From a virus, in the IMG/VR virus record IMGVR_UViG_3300031578_000010, positions 1-64,000 of that record: 64,000 bases of DNA; one strand, given 5' to 3'. Both the position numbers and the translations under genes were made by a program. The notes beneath the pieces were generated by a model. The model did not search any database. It saw only the letters and a program-made list of their open reading frames with translations, and had not been told where the DNA came from. This document shows, in pieces, positions 40,868-48,925 of the stretch; the stretch's first letter is position 1, and every line of letters starts with the position of its first letter.

Positions 40868-41246
40868 CTTTCCTCCTTTTATACTTCTTGACCCGTATTT
40901 TATCCATTTCCTTATATATTCTGCCTTCATATTCCTTTAACGATTCTCCCTTAAACAATGCCTCTCGTCTATCAGGCGATAACTCCCAAAATCTTTTAGA
41001 AGTAATAAAACCTTTATTATTTATTTCCTGTTTGGGTATATCTTTTATATTCTCCGCTAACTTGCCTCCCGCCTTCTTAAATATCAAAAACCTGCAACGA
41101 TTACAAGCCCGCCAATGAAAATGTATTCTATCTCCCACTAACTCCATATACCACACAATATCGTTCTTTTTGCCGTGCCCGCACAAGGAACAGCCCGATT
41201 CATTTTTTCCAAGGCGATATTTAATAAACCTTACTTTTGGTTTCAT
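40836..41246 (-). CDS. Zinc-finger protein, unknown
   Basis: This 136-aa protein has GCSLCGHGKK, HFHWRACNRCRF, giving a CxxC...CxxC zinc site, and a basic, charged C-terminal half (YKEMDKIRVKKYKRRKDEE). It overlaps the next gene's start by 32 bases. DNA or RNA binding is plausible. Confidence 0.65.
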   Translation of the reverse strand: MKPKVRFIKYRLGKNESGCSLCGHGKKNDIVWYMELVGDRIHFHWRACNRCRFLIFKKAGGKLAENIKDIPKQEINNKGFITSKRFWELSPDRREALFKGESLKEYEGRIYKEMDKIRVKKYKRRKDEERNSRSNY

Positions 41247-41314
41247 ATCTTTTCCTTTATTTTATTGGCGGGCGCCCCGCCCGCCGTATGAAGAGGAGCA
41301 ACACCATGTCTCAG

Positions 41315-41542
41315 TTAGGCTTGACGACCTTTCCATATATCTTCTACCGATCTCCCTTTATGTTTTTCCACTATTTCTTCAATTTCTTTTATTTCTATTC
41401 CATAACAAGTAATAACAACCTTTATATCGTGCCAGGCATAAAGGATTTTTAACCCTAAAGCATTTATAAAATCCGCCGCATCCAGTACAGAAGAAAAAAT
41501 AAAGGCCCTGGAATATTCTCGAAAAGGCGTATACTTTGTCAT
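41315..41542 (-). CDS. Small protein, unknown
   Basis: This 75-aa alpha/beta-looking protein (AFIFSSVLDAADFINALGL, HDIKVVITCYGIEIKEIEEI) has CGGAGGAGGACAGGA upstream. No family recognised. Confidence 0.65.
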   Translation of the reverse strand: MTKYTPFREYSRAFIFSSVLDAADFINALGLKILYAWHDIKVVITCYGIEIKEIEEIVEKHKGRSVEDIWKGRQA

Positions 41543-41650
41543 TCCTGTCCTCCTCCGATATTTCTTACCATGGGGTTATTTCTTGTGTACCTTTTACCGT
41601 AGGTCAAAATTTCGATTTCAAATATAAACTGTTAATCAAAGATTCTTGCC

Positions 41651-42535
41651 CTAACCCGGCGCAATAAATACAAGAGCATATTCATGTGTCCTGATAAGAT
41701 ATCTATTGCCTTTTCTCGCTGTACTAAAGCGAACCGAAACTCCGTTCATTTTTTTAGATAAAACAATTTCCTCTTTTAATTTAAATCCGATCTTTTTATG
41801 AAGCCGAGTTATATCGTGATTTAAACAAATAAGATCATTATCTTCTCTTAGCATTCCCACAACCCAGCACGAAACGGCGCCTGGCTTTAATATCCTGAGG
41901 CTTTCTTTTATAACTTTAAATATTCCTTTTAAAAATTCTTTATATGAAGTTGCCATAGATAAATCTTTTTCCCCTCCGCAATATTTCTCAAGGCCCCAAT
42001 ATGGCGGACAGGTAATAAGAAAATCCGCCGAATTAGTTTTAATATTCTTACAAATTGTAGCGTCTTGACATAAAATAGAAACTCTATCTTCTACTTCGCT
42101 CTTTATGGCCAATTTCCTTATCGCTTTACATTCTATTTCTCTTAATTCCAGGCCAACATATTTTAATCCATGTTTTGCGGCCATTATCGCCCGAGTTCCT
42201 CCTCCGGCGAAAGGATCGATACAGATACCTTTTTTCGGAGCATATATATTAAGTAGCCAATAAGCCACCGCAGGATTAAAAATACTTGGAACTATTCTCC
42301 GCGTCTTATCGCCAGTCTTTTCCTTCATCCAAGCTGATTTTCCGCCATGTTTTCTTTCATGAGGAAAGGCTGAATGACCGCCAATACGAGCAAAACCTAT
42401 ATCTCCAATTTCTTTTTTTAATTTCATTACAAAAGGATCGTTATAATTACAATCCCAAACAGATATAGGCCAAATCGGATACCAAAATTGTCCTGTTTTA
42501 AATTTGCCAACTTGTTTACCAAATAAGTCCTTCAT
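41651..42535 (-). CDS. DNA methyltransferase-like protein, paralogue 1
   Basis: This 294-aa protein has SAM-binding motif I DPFAGGGT (residues 107-114) and catalytic motif IV TCPPYW (175-180), in the order of phage N6-adenine/N4-cytosine methyltransferases with CPPY rather than the common N/D/SPPY. It shares an N-terminal DLFGxxVGxFKT block and the FNPAVAYWLLNIYAPKKGI block with the genes at 57783 and 58646. Target sequence unknown. It is 15 kb from the other two copies. Confidence 0.85.
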   Translation of the reverse strand: MKDLFGKQVGKFKTGQFWYPIWPISVWDCNYNDPFVMKLKKEIGDIGFARIGGHSAFPHERKHGGKSAWMKEKTGDKTRRIVPSIFNPAVAYWLLNIYAPKKGICIDPFAGGGTRAIMAAKHGLKYVGLELREIECKAIRKLAIKSEVEDRVSILCQDATICKNIKTNSADFLITCPPYWGLEKYCGGEKDLSMATSYKEFLKGIFKVIKESLRILKPGAVSCWVVGMLREDNDLICLNHDITRLHKKIGFKLKEEIVLSKKMNGVSVRFSTARKGNRYLIRTHEYALVFIAPG

Positions 42536-42570
42536 ATTTCTTCCTTTATTATCTTATATCATTAATGAGC

Positions 42571-43068
42571 CTATTTAAAAGCAGAAACGAGGTCGCCATA
42601 TATTTCCTTTTTAATTCTGGCTATTTCAACTAATGTTTCTTCTCGTTTTTTAGCAGCAGCCTTTATCTTATCTTCCGTTTTAAATACCTTTTTAGATTCG
42701 TCCGTTTTCTTTATTTGTTCCTGCAATTTTTTTAGATATCTCTTTAGTCTTGTGAATTCAGAGTTTCTCTTTATTTCGTTTCGGGGTTGTTCTTTTTCTT
42801 TCCGTATATTTTCAGCAATTCTTAATAAATTCTTTTCTATTTCCTTTTTTATTTCTTGAAAATCTTGCTCTATTTCTGCCGCGCACTTATTATTCAAATG
42901 TTTCTCACAATAGAAAGTTCCGGCCAATGCACGGCAACTACAACTGGGCTTGATACAGTAACGAGAAGAATGCTTTGAGAATGTCTTCCAGAATTCCTTT
43001 AAAGTACAAGTAGCAAAAAACGCTCTTATTCTTGCTGGCCGCCATGAAGCCTTCGGTATCTCTGACAT
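42571..43068 (-). CDS. Zinc-site and coiled-coil protein near the terminase
   Basis: This 165-aa protein has a Cys/His site at CIKPSCSCRALAGTFYCEKHL, like the zinc site of HGG-type small terminases, followed by a Lys/Glu coiled coil (IEKNLLRIAENIRKEKE). It may be a DNA-binding partner of packaging or a diverged terminase relative. Ribosome site AAAGGAGGATAAA. Confidence 0.6.
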   Translation of the reverse strand: MSEIPKASWRPARIRAFFATCTLKEFWKTFSKHSSRYCIKPSCSCRALAGTFYCEKHLNNKCAAEIEQDFQEIKKEIEKNLLRIAENIRKEKEQPRNEIKRNSEFTRLKRYLKKLQEQIKKTDESKKVFKTEDKIKAAAKKREETLVEIARIKKEIYGDLVSAFK

Positions 43069-43079
43069 TTTATCCTCCT

Positions 43080-43322
43080 TTATGTATTTTCGGGAAATGT
43101 GACTCTTACGTTCATTATATTAAGAAAAGAAACTTCCTGTAAATTAACAACAGAAAACTCTCTATCGATATATTTCTGCATCATTTCAGGATCATCTAAT
43201 AAACGAATAAGGGCTTTATTGTCAGAACAAAGAATAAACTCCTCTAACTTTCCCTGCAATGTCGCGCCTGTTCGAAAATGAATAGTAACACTCGCCCCAA
43301 TATGATATTCTTTATTTCTCAT
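43080..43322 (-). CDS. Small beta-barrel-like protein, unknown
   Basis: This 80-aa protein (ATG at 43322; a TTG 12 bases upstream is the alternative) looks like an Sm/SH3-type barrel: YHIGASVTIHFRTGATLQGKL, LIRLLDDPEM, VNLQEVSFLNIMNVRVTF. The start lies just after the stop of the radical-SAM gene. Function unknown. Confidence 0.55.
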   Translation of the reverse strand: MRNKEYHIGASVTIHFRTGATLQGKLEEFILCSDNKALIRLLDDPEMMQKYIDREFSVVNLQEVSFLNIMNVRVTFPENT

Positions 43323-43326
43323 TTGA

Positions 43327-44244
43327 TCACACAAGAGTTTTCTTAACTAATAAACCCCTTTGTAATCTTGAACCAAATTTATCTAAGTATTCTTCGAAAG
43401 TAATGCTATTTCTAAAAACAGACCCGGTTGCAGAATAAAACCTAACCAAAGGCGTTATTACACGTCTATCCCAGCCTTTCGGAATATATTCTCCTAACTT
43501 CTCAATATTCAAAGGGCGATATCTCATAGGAAATGGCAATACGCCAAATTTCCTCAATAATTCAAGTCTATACAAAGTTTCTTCTAATGTATCTTTATAA
43601 CCAAATAAAACATATACTCGAATATCTCGTGCCTTCCATCCCGCTCTTATAGCTATTTTTATTGCATTTATTACCTGGTCTTCCTCTTTAATAGAATCAA
43701 AAGCGAACCTCAATATACATTTAATTTCTGCAAATTTGCTGGCTATTGTTTTCGTAAACCTACAGGCATCTAAGCCTTGATTAAAATCAACTAAATTAAA
43801 TCTCTTGCACGAATCTATAACTTTCCAAATATGCTTTTTAGATGCTGCAAGTAAATTATTATCACAAATTATTGGCGCGGGCTTAAATTTTATGATTTCT
43901 TTTATGTCTCCTTCCAATCTTGGGACCGCACAAAATCCACAGCTATTCGGGCAACCCCTTGTTGTAAATGTTGCATTTGGATTATATAAATTTAAAGGTG
44001 AAACACCCCTTGGCGCATCCTCTTCTACATTTGCAAGGCCTTCGAACTTCTGTCGAGCCAAAACAGCTCCAGGACCGCCAACAATTATTTTTTTAGGAGG
44101 AAAAAAAGACCCCAACGAAGCTTTTATTTTTCTTATCGTCTTTTTTACAAGCCAAGTAAAAGGAACAGAAATATATAAAGAATCTTTTTGCTCCCAACTT
44201 ATCGGCCCAAGCTTCCATTTATTTTCGCGTTTTAGATTATTCAT
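43327..44244 (-). CDS. Radical-SAM protein of unknown substrate
   Basis: This 305-aa protein has TTRGCPNSCGFCAVP, the CxxxCxxC [4Fe-4S] motif of radical-SAM enzymes, at about residues 93-107. The following barrel-like sequence (IICDNNLLAASKKHIWKVID, CILRFAFDSIKEEDQV) fits the family. It directly follows the large terminase (start at its stop). Substrate unknown; queuosine-type, tRNA or nucleobase modifications are possible classes. Confidence 0.8.
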   Translation of the reverse strand: MNNLKRENKWKLGPISWEQKDSLYISVPFTWLVKKTIRKIKASLGSFFPPKKIIVGGPGAVLARQKFEGLANVEEDAPRGVSPLNLYNPNATFTTRGCPNSCGFCAVPRLEGDIKEIIKFKPAPIICDNNLLAASKKHIWKVIDSCKRFNLVDFNQGLDACRFTKTIASKFAEIKCILRFAFDSIKEEDQVINAIKIAIRAGWKARDIRVYVLFGYKDTLEETLYRLELLRKFGVLPFPMRYRPLNIEKLGEYIPKGWDRRVITPLVRFYSATGSVFRNSITFEEYLDKFGSRLQRGLLVKKTLV

Positions 44245-45911
44245 TAAAATACCATTACTTCGGCGTCGTTATCTTCCGCCTGTTGTTTTAATTGAGCATC
44301 TGCGGCGGCCCTTGCAATTTCTCTTCCAAAATGAATAAAGAAATCAAATCGCAATGCCGCGAGCATTAAGGAATCTGGTCCGTGATCTTCTGCCTTAATT
44401 GGTTTGCCAAATTCGTCTTTCTTATAATTAACTAATTGCCGATATAATATTCTATTAGACCGCACATTTAAAATCCTTAATCTACTCGAATTAATATATC
44501 TTTCCAGGTTTTGAATTCCTGTTTCTTTATATTTATTAAATGCAACGCTTTCGACAGTAAATCCAGACTTTCTTAAATACATTATCCCATAACTTTGTTC
44601 ACTATCCCCGTATACAAGAAAATCGCCAAAACGAATTCTTATTGCCTTTAATGTACTAACAATATAATCTAAATCCCTTCCGACTGAAAAATCAGAAAAA
44701 GGAACTATTAAAGCGTTGCTCCCTTTTATTGCCAAAGTAATAGCGCACTGTTTTGATGTTCCAAAATCAATCCCAACCGATCTTTTCGTATCCTGCAAGT
44801 TAGGAATTATAACTCTATCAACTAAACTTCTTCTTAATTTCTTTGTATTATAAACTTTTGATTGTGTTTCAGGGCGACAACATTCAAATTCAACCTTCCA
44901 GTTTTGCCCTTTTATTTCCGCCTTTTTCTTTATCTTCAAAGCCTGTTCGAAACTAAGCCAGCCATCGGTTTTTCTGGCTATTCCATCGCATCCAAAATAT
45001 CTTACTTTAATTATGTTCCCTTCCGAATCTTTTTTAATTTTCTTACGAGTGAAAACACATTTCTTACAATCAATATCCCTTTCACATTTGGCGAAACAGG
45101 AAAAAATATTCCATTTAACTCGAACAAAATCTAACGCCTCTGCTTGATCCCACGTATCCGCAAAATGCCCAACCGGCAAATGAAATGTCGACAAATATAG
45201 AATAACGAAATCTTCTTGTGTTATTACTGAATTTGTCGCCTGCAAAATATTATCATCTTTATATCTTTCTTTCTGGCAAACCTCATCGGCAACGAATCCT
45301 TCCGGATGTTTCCCTCTCGTTGCATTTTGTGAATTAGGAATAACTTTTAAATTTACACCATTTTTTAAATTAGTCCTGTGCATTAAAGGTTCGCCATCAA
45401 GCAGCCTTTCTTTTAATGATGGCAAACATTCCCAAAATGCTGTAATATAACTATAAATTTCTAATGCTTGTTCTTGCGATCCTGCAAGGTCTGAAAAAGA
45501 AAGTTTTCTCCAAACCATACAAATGAAAATAAGAACGGCGGCTATAAGCGATTTCCCTCCGCCTCTATTTGCCCAAACAATTATCGCCTGAACAGTATTT
45601 CCCTTCTTATCTTTTCTTGCAAAAAATAAATCCGCCAAAACCTTTAAATGTTTCTTAATAAGTTTAATTGTTTGTTTCTCACCTCGTTTTATAAACCACA
45701 AATTATTTTCAACAAAATCCTTTATCGCGTTTTCTTGCCTTCTATAAAAAACCTTTCTTGTTTCTTCCGGATTCCTTTTTAAATTAAAATCATAAAATTC
45801 AATATTAGGGTCTAAGTTCCGATTCTGCTTGAGCTGTTCCCACTGTTCCACTATTTGGCCCAAGACCGTATTCGGCGAGTTTTCTGAAAATTCGTTCCTT
45901 AATTTTTTCAT
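44244..45911 (-). CDS. Terminase large subunit
   Basis: This protein of 555 residues has an ATPase domain (ANRGGGKS Walker A; GFVADE Walker B) and a C-terminal RNase H-like nuclease (GIDFGTS, LVYGDSEQ, HGPDSLMLAA). Between them is a Cys cluster SCFAKCERDIDCKKC, an uncommon insertion for the family. It packages DNA into the prohead. ATG at 45911 is preferred (AAGAGATTAATA) over 45938; either way it overlaps the small terminase by more than 100 bases. Confidence 0.92.
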   Translation of the reverse strand: MKKLRNEFSENSPNTVLGQIVEQWEQLKQNRNLDPNIEFYDFNLKRNPEETRKVFYRRQENAIKDFVENNLWFIKRGEKQTIKLIKKHLKVLADLFFARKDKKGNTVQAIIVWANRGGGKSLIAAVLIFICMVWRKLSFSDLAGSQEQALEIYSYITAFWECLPSLKERLLDGEPLMHRTNLKNGVNLKVIPNSQNATRGKHPEGFVADEVCQKERYKDDNILQATNSVITQEDFVILYLSTFHLPVGHFADTWDQAEALDFVRVKWNIFSCFAKCERDIDCKKCVFTRKKIKKDSEGNIIKVRYFGCDGIARKTDGWLSFEQALKIKKKAEIKGQNWKVEFECCRPETQSKVYNTKKLRRSLVDRVIIPNLQDTKRSVGIDFGTSKQCAITLAIKGSNALIVPFSDFSVGRDLDYIVSTLKAIRIRFGDFLVYGDSEQSYGIMYLRKSGFTVESVAFNKYKETGIQNLERYINSSRLRILNVRSNRILYRQLVNYKKDEFGKPIKAEDHGPDSLMLAALRFDFFIHFGREIARAAADAQLKQQAEDNDAEVMVF

Positions 45912-46359
45912 TATTAATCTCTTGATCCAAAACCCCAATAATTACAGAAACAGTTTGTTGAAGAACATGAATAGAAATAGTATGTTTAACGCCATGCTCT
46001 AATTTATCCAGCCTTTCGATATCCTGCGAAATAGAATTTAATAATTGGGAAGCATTATTTATTGTTGCAATATTTAATCGTTTTTTCTCTGCCGATCGCC
46101 TTGCAAATAACTCATCCAGCAATGCCCGTTTTAATGCAATATTCACGCGCAAATTGCAAAGGTTTTCATTACCTAAATATTTCGCAACTCTTTTAGCGAG
46201 TTTTTTGCGCAAAACCTTAGAATGTAGCCCCGTTTTTATAGGGCGCCCACCAGGATGTTTTTTGGAGCCGGCGCCATGGACTTGGCAAACGGAGAAACCT
46301 TCAACGGCGCGACGTCTGCATTGTTGGCCTGTCGCCTTACATTTTGCGTGGCATTGCAT
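45805..46359 (-). CDS. Terminase small subunit
   Basis: This 184-aa protein starts with a Cys/His zinc site CHAKCKATGQQCRRRAVEG, then CQVHGAG, GGRPIKTGLHSKV, as in many phage small terminases, then helices. It recognises phage DNA for packaging and overlaps the start of the large subunit by 107 bases. Ribosome site AAGGGAGCG. Confidence 0.85.
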   Translation of the reverse strand: MQCHAKCKATGQQCRRRAVEGFSVCQVHGAGSKKHPGGRPIKTGLHSKVLRKKLAKRVAKYLGNENLCNLRVNIALKRALLDELFARRSAEKKRLNIATINNASQLLNSISQDIERLDKLEHGVKHTISIHVLQQTVSVIIGVLDQEINNEKIKERIFRKLAEYGLGPNSGTVGTAQAESELRP

Positions 46360-46534
46360 ATCGTTCGCTCCCTTATAGCGCCCTTCCCTACCTCTATATA
46401 CTATCTTTAAGACTTTAATACTTTAAATAACTTATGCCTCCGCAAACATTATAATTATATTTTAACCTAACTCATTAAAGCGTAAGGGGTTATGGAAAGA
46501 CTGAATATCCCCCCTACATTTTTCGCTTTGTAAA
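46360..46534 (-). promoter_or_regulatory. Intergenic region with tandem TATAAT boxes upstream of the terminase genes
   Basis: The 175-bp gap holds TATAATTATAAT on the minus strand (46459-46448), two overlapping perfect -10 boxes. No clear TTGACA-type -35 element is found at the right distance. It may hold a promoter for the terminase operon, possibly with a phage-specific activator. Confidence 0.3.
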
Positions 46535-46927
46535 CTAATCTCCATCCGCCATCGCAGTCGCCCTTACTATTAATGATTCCATACGAAAACCGTAATAAAA
46601 TGAATCCATCCCTTGTTCAATTTTAGCATGAAAAATAATACTATCTAAAATATTTCCTTCTGTATCTAATCTGCGAATTTCTGCTATTTTTTCATTTTTA
46701 AAATTGTGCAATATTTTATTGATATTTTGCGGTTTAAACGCTGCCGCCTTCGGACCGAATCCTCGAAAAACCCGAACGGCATTTGCCCCATAAGAACGGA
46801 TAATGGATACCGGAACGTCCTTCCCTCCTAAAATTAATTGAAAAATAGAATATTCTGGTCTTCCTGCAAAAGAAGAAAAGAAGATCATTCCCTGTTCAAA
46901 TCTTTGTCTTATCGTTTTATCTTCCAT
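46535..46927 (-). CDS. Small protein, unknown
   Basis: This 130-aa protein has a compact core (GMIFFSSFAGRPEYSIFQLIL, VSIIRSYGANAVRVFRGFG, FYYGFRMESLIVRATA). It lies between the 5'-exonuclease and the terminase operon. No family recognised. Confidence 0.65.
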   Translation of the reverse strand: MEDKTIRQRFEQGMIFFSSFAGRPEYSIFQLILGGKDVPVSIIRSYGANAVRVFRGFGPKAAAFKPQNINKILHNFKNEKIAEIRRLDTEGNILDSIIFHAKIEQGMDSFYYGFRMESLIVRATAMADGD

Positions 46928-46930
46928 TTT

Positions 46931-47845
46931 CTAATCCGCCAATATTATAGACAAAACTTTAGCCAAGCCCTGAAAATTCCTGTGCTTCATTTCAAACTTT
47001 CTAACCTGTTTCATCATAGCTTCTATATCACAGAACCGAACCCCTTTTAATCTTTTATATATTTTCGAGAATTCCTGTTCATATTCTATTCCGAGTTCCC
47101 GACCATAGCGGCAAATCTTGACAAGTTTATAAGCAAGATTCACAACAGGCAAATTATCTTGAACCTTTTTTATAAATGGTTTCGGATCATTATCCTTTTG
47201 TAGATCCTTTAAAGTAGGATATTTTTTAACAATTTCTAAAGCCCGTTTTTCCCCAATCCCCATAACTCCAGGAACGTTATCGCCAGTATCCCCCATCAAA
47301 GATTTGACCTTGATAAAGTCTTTTGGCATTATTCCATATTGTTTTTTGAATTCTTTAAGATCTATCATTTCCTTTTGCGTTGGTCTAAAAACGCTTATTT
47401 TTTCATCTATTAATTGAAGGAGATCTTTATCGGCACTCGCAATAATTACATTAAGACCGTCTCCAGCATATAAACGAGACATAATGCCCATGATATCATC
47501 GCCTTCTACTCCTCGAATTGAAACCTGCCTAACATTTAAAACCTTAAAGAACTTCTTTGCCATTTTGATCTGTTTAAACAAAGGTTCTAATTTCTCGCGA
47601 GATTCTTTTCTATTCGCTTTATATTCTGGAAAAATTCCCTGCCTTAAAGCCGATCCGCCTTTCCCATCCCAGCAAATAATTAAACGATCATAGCTTAGGT
47701 CGGCATACATTTTCTTTAACATTTGAAGAATGCCAGAAATAACAGATGTAGGAACTCCTTTAGAAGTTTCTAAATTTCTGGTCATGTAGGCCCGGAAAGC
47801 GAATAAATTGCCATCAAGTATTAGAATCTTCTTATTATTCTTCAT
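46931..47845 (-). CDS. 5'-3' exonuclease (FEN/T4 RNase H type)
   Basis: This 304-aa protein has the 5'-nuclease motifs: LILDGNLFAFRAY, FPEYKANRKES, GVEGDDIMG, IASADKDLLQL, LMGDTGDNVPGVMGIGEKRA with the helix-hairpin-helix. The acidic residues of both metal sites are present. It likely removes RNA primers or trims flaps. ATG at 47845 overlaps the NYN gene by 11 bases and is chosen because the fold starts there; longer in-frame ATGs lie in low-complexity Lys-rich sequence. Confidence 0.9.
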   Translation of the reverse strand: MKNNKKILILDGNLFAFRAYMTRNLETSKGVPTSVISGILQMLKKMYADLSYDRLIICWDGKGGSALRQGIFPEYKANRKESREKLEPLFKQIKMAKKFFKVLNVRQVSIRGVEGDDIMGIMSRLYAGDGLNVIIASADKDLLQLIDEKISVFRPTQKEMIDLKEFKKQYGIMPKDFIKVKSLMGDTGDNVPGVMGIGEKRALEIVKKYPTLKDLQKDNDPKPFIKKVQDNLPVVNLAYKLVKICRYGRELGIEYEQEFSKIYKRLKGVRFCDIEAMMKQVRKFEMKHRNFQGLAKVLSIILAD

Positions 47846-48431
47846 CGCCTTCTTCATCCTCTTCATCTTCATCTTCTTCTTCCTTTTTCTTAGATGGGGG
47901 CTCTTCCTTCCGAATATAAGCCGGCATAACCCGCTCAATTAATTTCCTTATTTCAGCAAGATCGATAAATTTATCAACAGAATTCACCAAATCGATAGCA
48001 GCAGATTCGAACTTGGAAGAAACCGCTATTATTCTTTTCCCGTGCAACCTCAGATATTCTATTACAGGAACGAAATCTCCATCCCCAGTGACTAACACCG
48101 CTATATCGAAATTTCTTTTGGTCAACATCATATCCATGGCCATTATAATATCTGTGTCTCCCTTTACTGCAACCTCTCGCCCTGATTTCTGAATTCTTTG
48201 CTGCTCCCTCCTTCTTACAGTAAACCCATTGTTCAGTAAAAAGATGGCGAAGTTTCTCTTTTTCGTATCTTCCTCCCATGAAGTATAATAAAAGCAATTA
48301 TATATGGCGCAATCTGCCGCTAACAATTCCCTCAATTTTGTGAAATCAACCTGCCATCCAAGATAACTGAGGGTTCCGTAGAGATTGTCGCCATCGATGA
48401 ACAAAGCAATTCTTTCCTTAGAATTTAACAT
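47835..48431 (-). CDS. NYN/LabA-like domain protein (PIN-like nuclease fold)
   Basis: This 198-aa protein has FIDGDNLY, KGDTDIIMAMDM, VLVTGDGDFVP and IAVSSKFES in the order of NYN/DUF88 proteins, including four acidic residues for metal binding. A Lys/Glu/Asp-rich tail follows. NYN proteins are RNases or DNases in RNA processing and defence. It is overlapped by the resolvase gene upstream and the FEN gene downstream. Confidence 0.85.
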   Translation of the reverse strand: MLNSKERIALFIDGDNLYGTLSYLGWQVDFTKLRELLAADCAIYNCFYYTSWEEDTKKRNFAIFLLNNGFTVRRREQQRIQKSGREVAVKGDTDIIMAMDMMLTKRNFDIAVLVTGDGDFVPVIEYLRLHGKRIIAVSSKFESAAIDLVNSVDKFIDLAEIRKLIERVMPAYIRKEEPPSKKKEEEDEDEEDEEGDEE

Positions 48432-48925
48432 ATCTCCTCCTCAATTCGTCTTCTATTCCTTCTTCCATATTCTGCCAGGCAGAAAGCATCGACTACATTG
48501 TCGCGAACTGCTAATGGCACGCCAGGGAAAGAGCAACCCGATATCTTTTTTGCGGCAGTAAACATCATCCCCTTCGATGCATGGCCATATCCTGCTATCT
48601 GTTTCTTTAAAGTAGTCGGATTAACTATTTTGATTTTAATATTTCTTATAAATAATCCTCTGCGAATACACCACCCTAACTCCCCAATATTAAAAACCAT
48701 TCCGCCCCCTCTGCTTTTCTGATAGGCGTATCCTTCAACAATTCCCAAAGAAGGCTTGAATTTCTTTAAGATCTCTTTTATTTCTTTCTCTATAAAATAA
48801 AGACGTGGATCTCCTCTTAACTTTCCGGGGCGAATAACGCCATACTCTTTTATTTCGCCCTTCTCTAAAAATGCCCAACCTGTCGCAACATGACTGGGAT
48901 CAATTCCTAATATTCTTTTATACAT
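48425..48925 (-). CDS. RuvC-like Holliday junction resolvase
   Basis: This 166-aa protein has LGIDPSHVATGWA (Asp near residue 9), SLGIVEGYAYQ (Glu) and DNVVDAFCLAEY (C-terminal Asp pair), the RuvC/RNase H-like active site set. Length agrees with RuvC. It could resolve recombination intermediates before packaging. It lies directly downstream of SbcC/SbcD-like genes. Confidence 0.85.
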   Translation of the reverse strand: MYKRILGIDPSHVATGWAFLEKGEIKEYGVIRPGKLRGDPRLYFIEKEIKEILKKFKPSLGIVEGYAYQKSRGGGMVFNIGELGWCIRRGLFIRNIKIKIVNPTTLKKQIAGYGHASKGMMFTAAKKISGCSFPGVPLAVRDNVVDAFCLAEYGRRNRRRIEEEIC

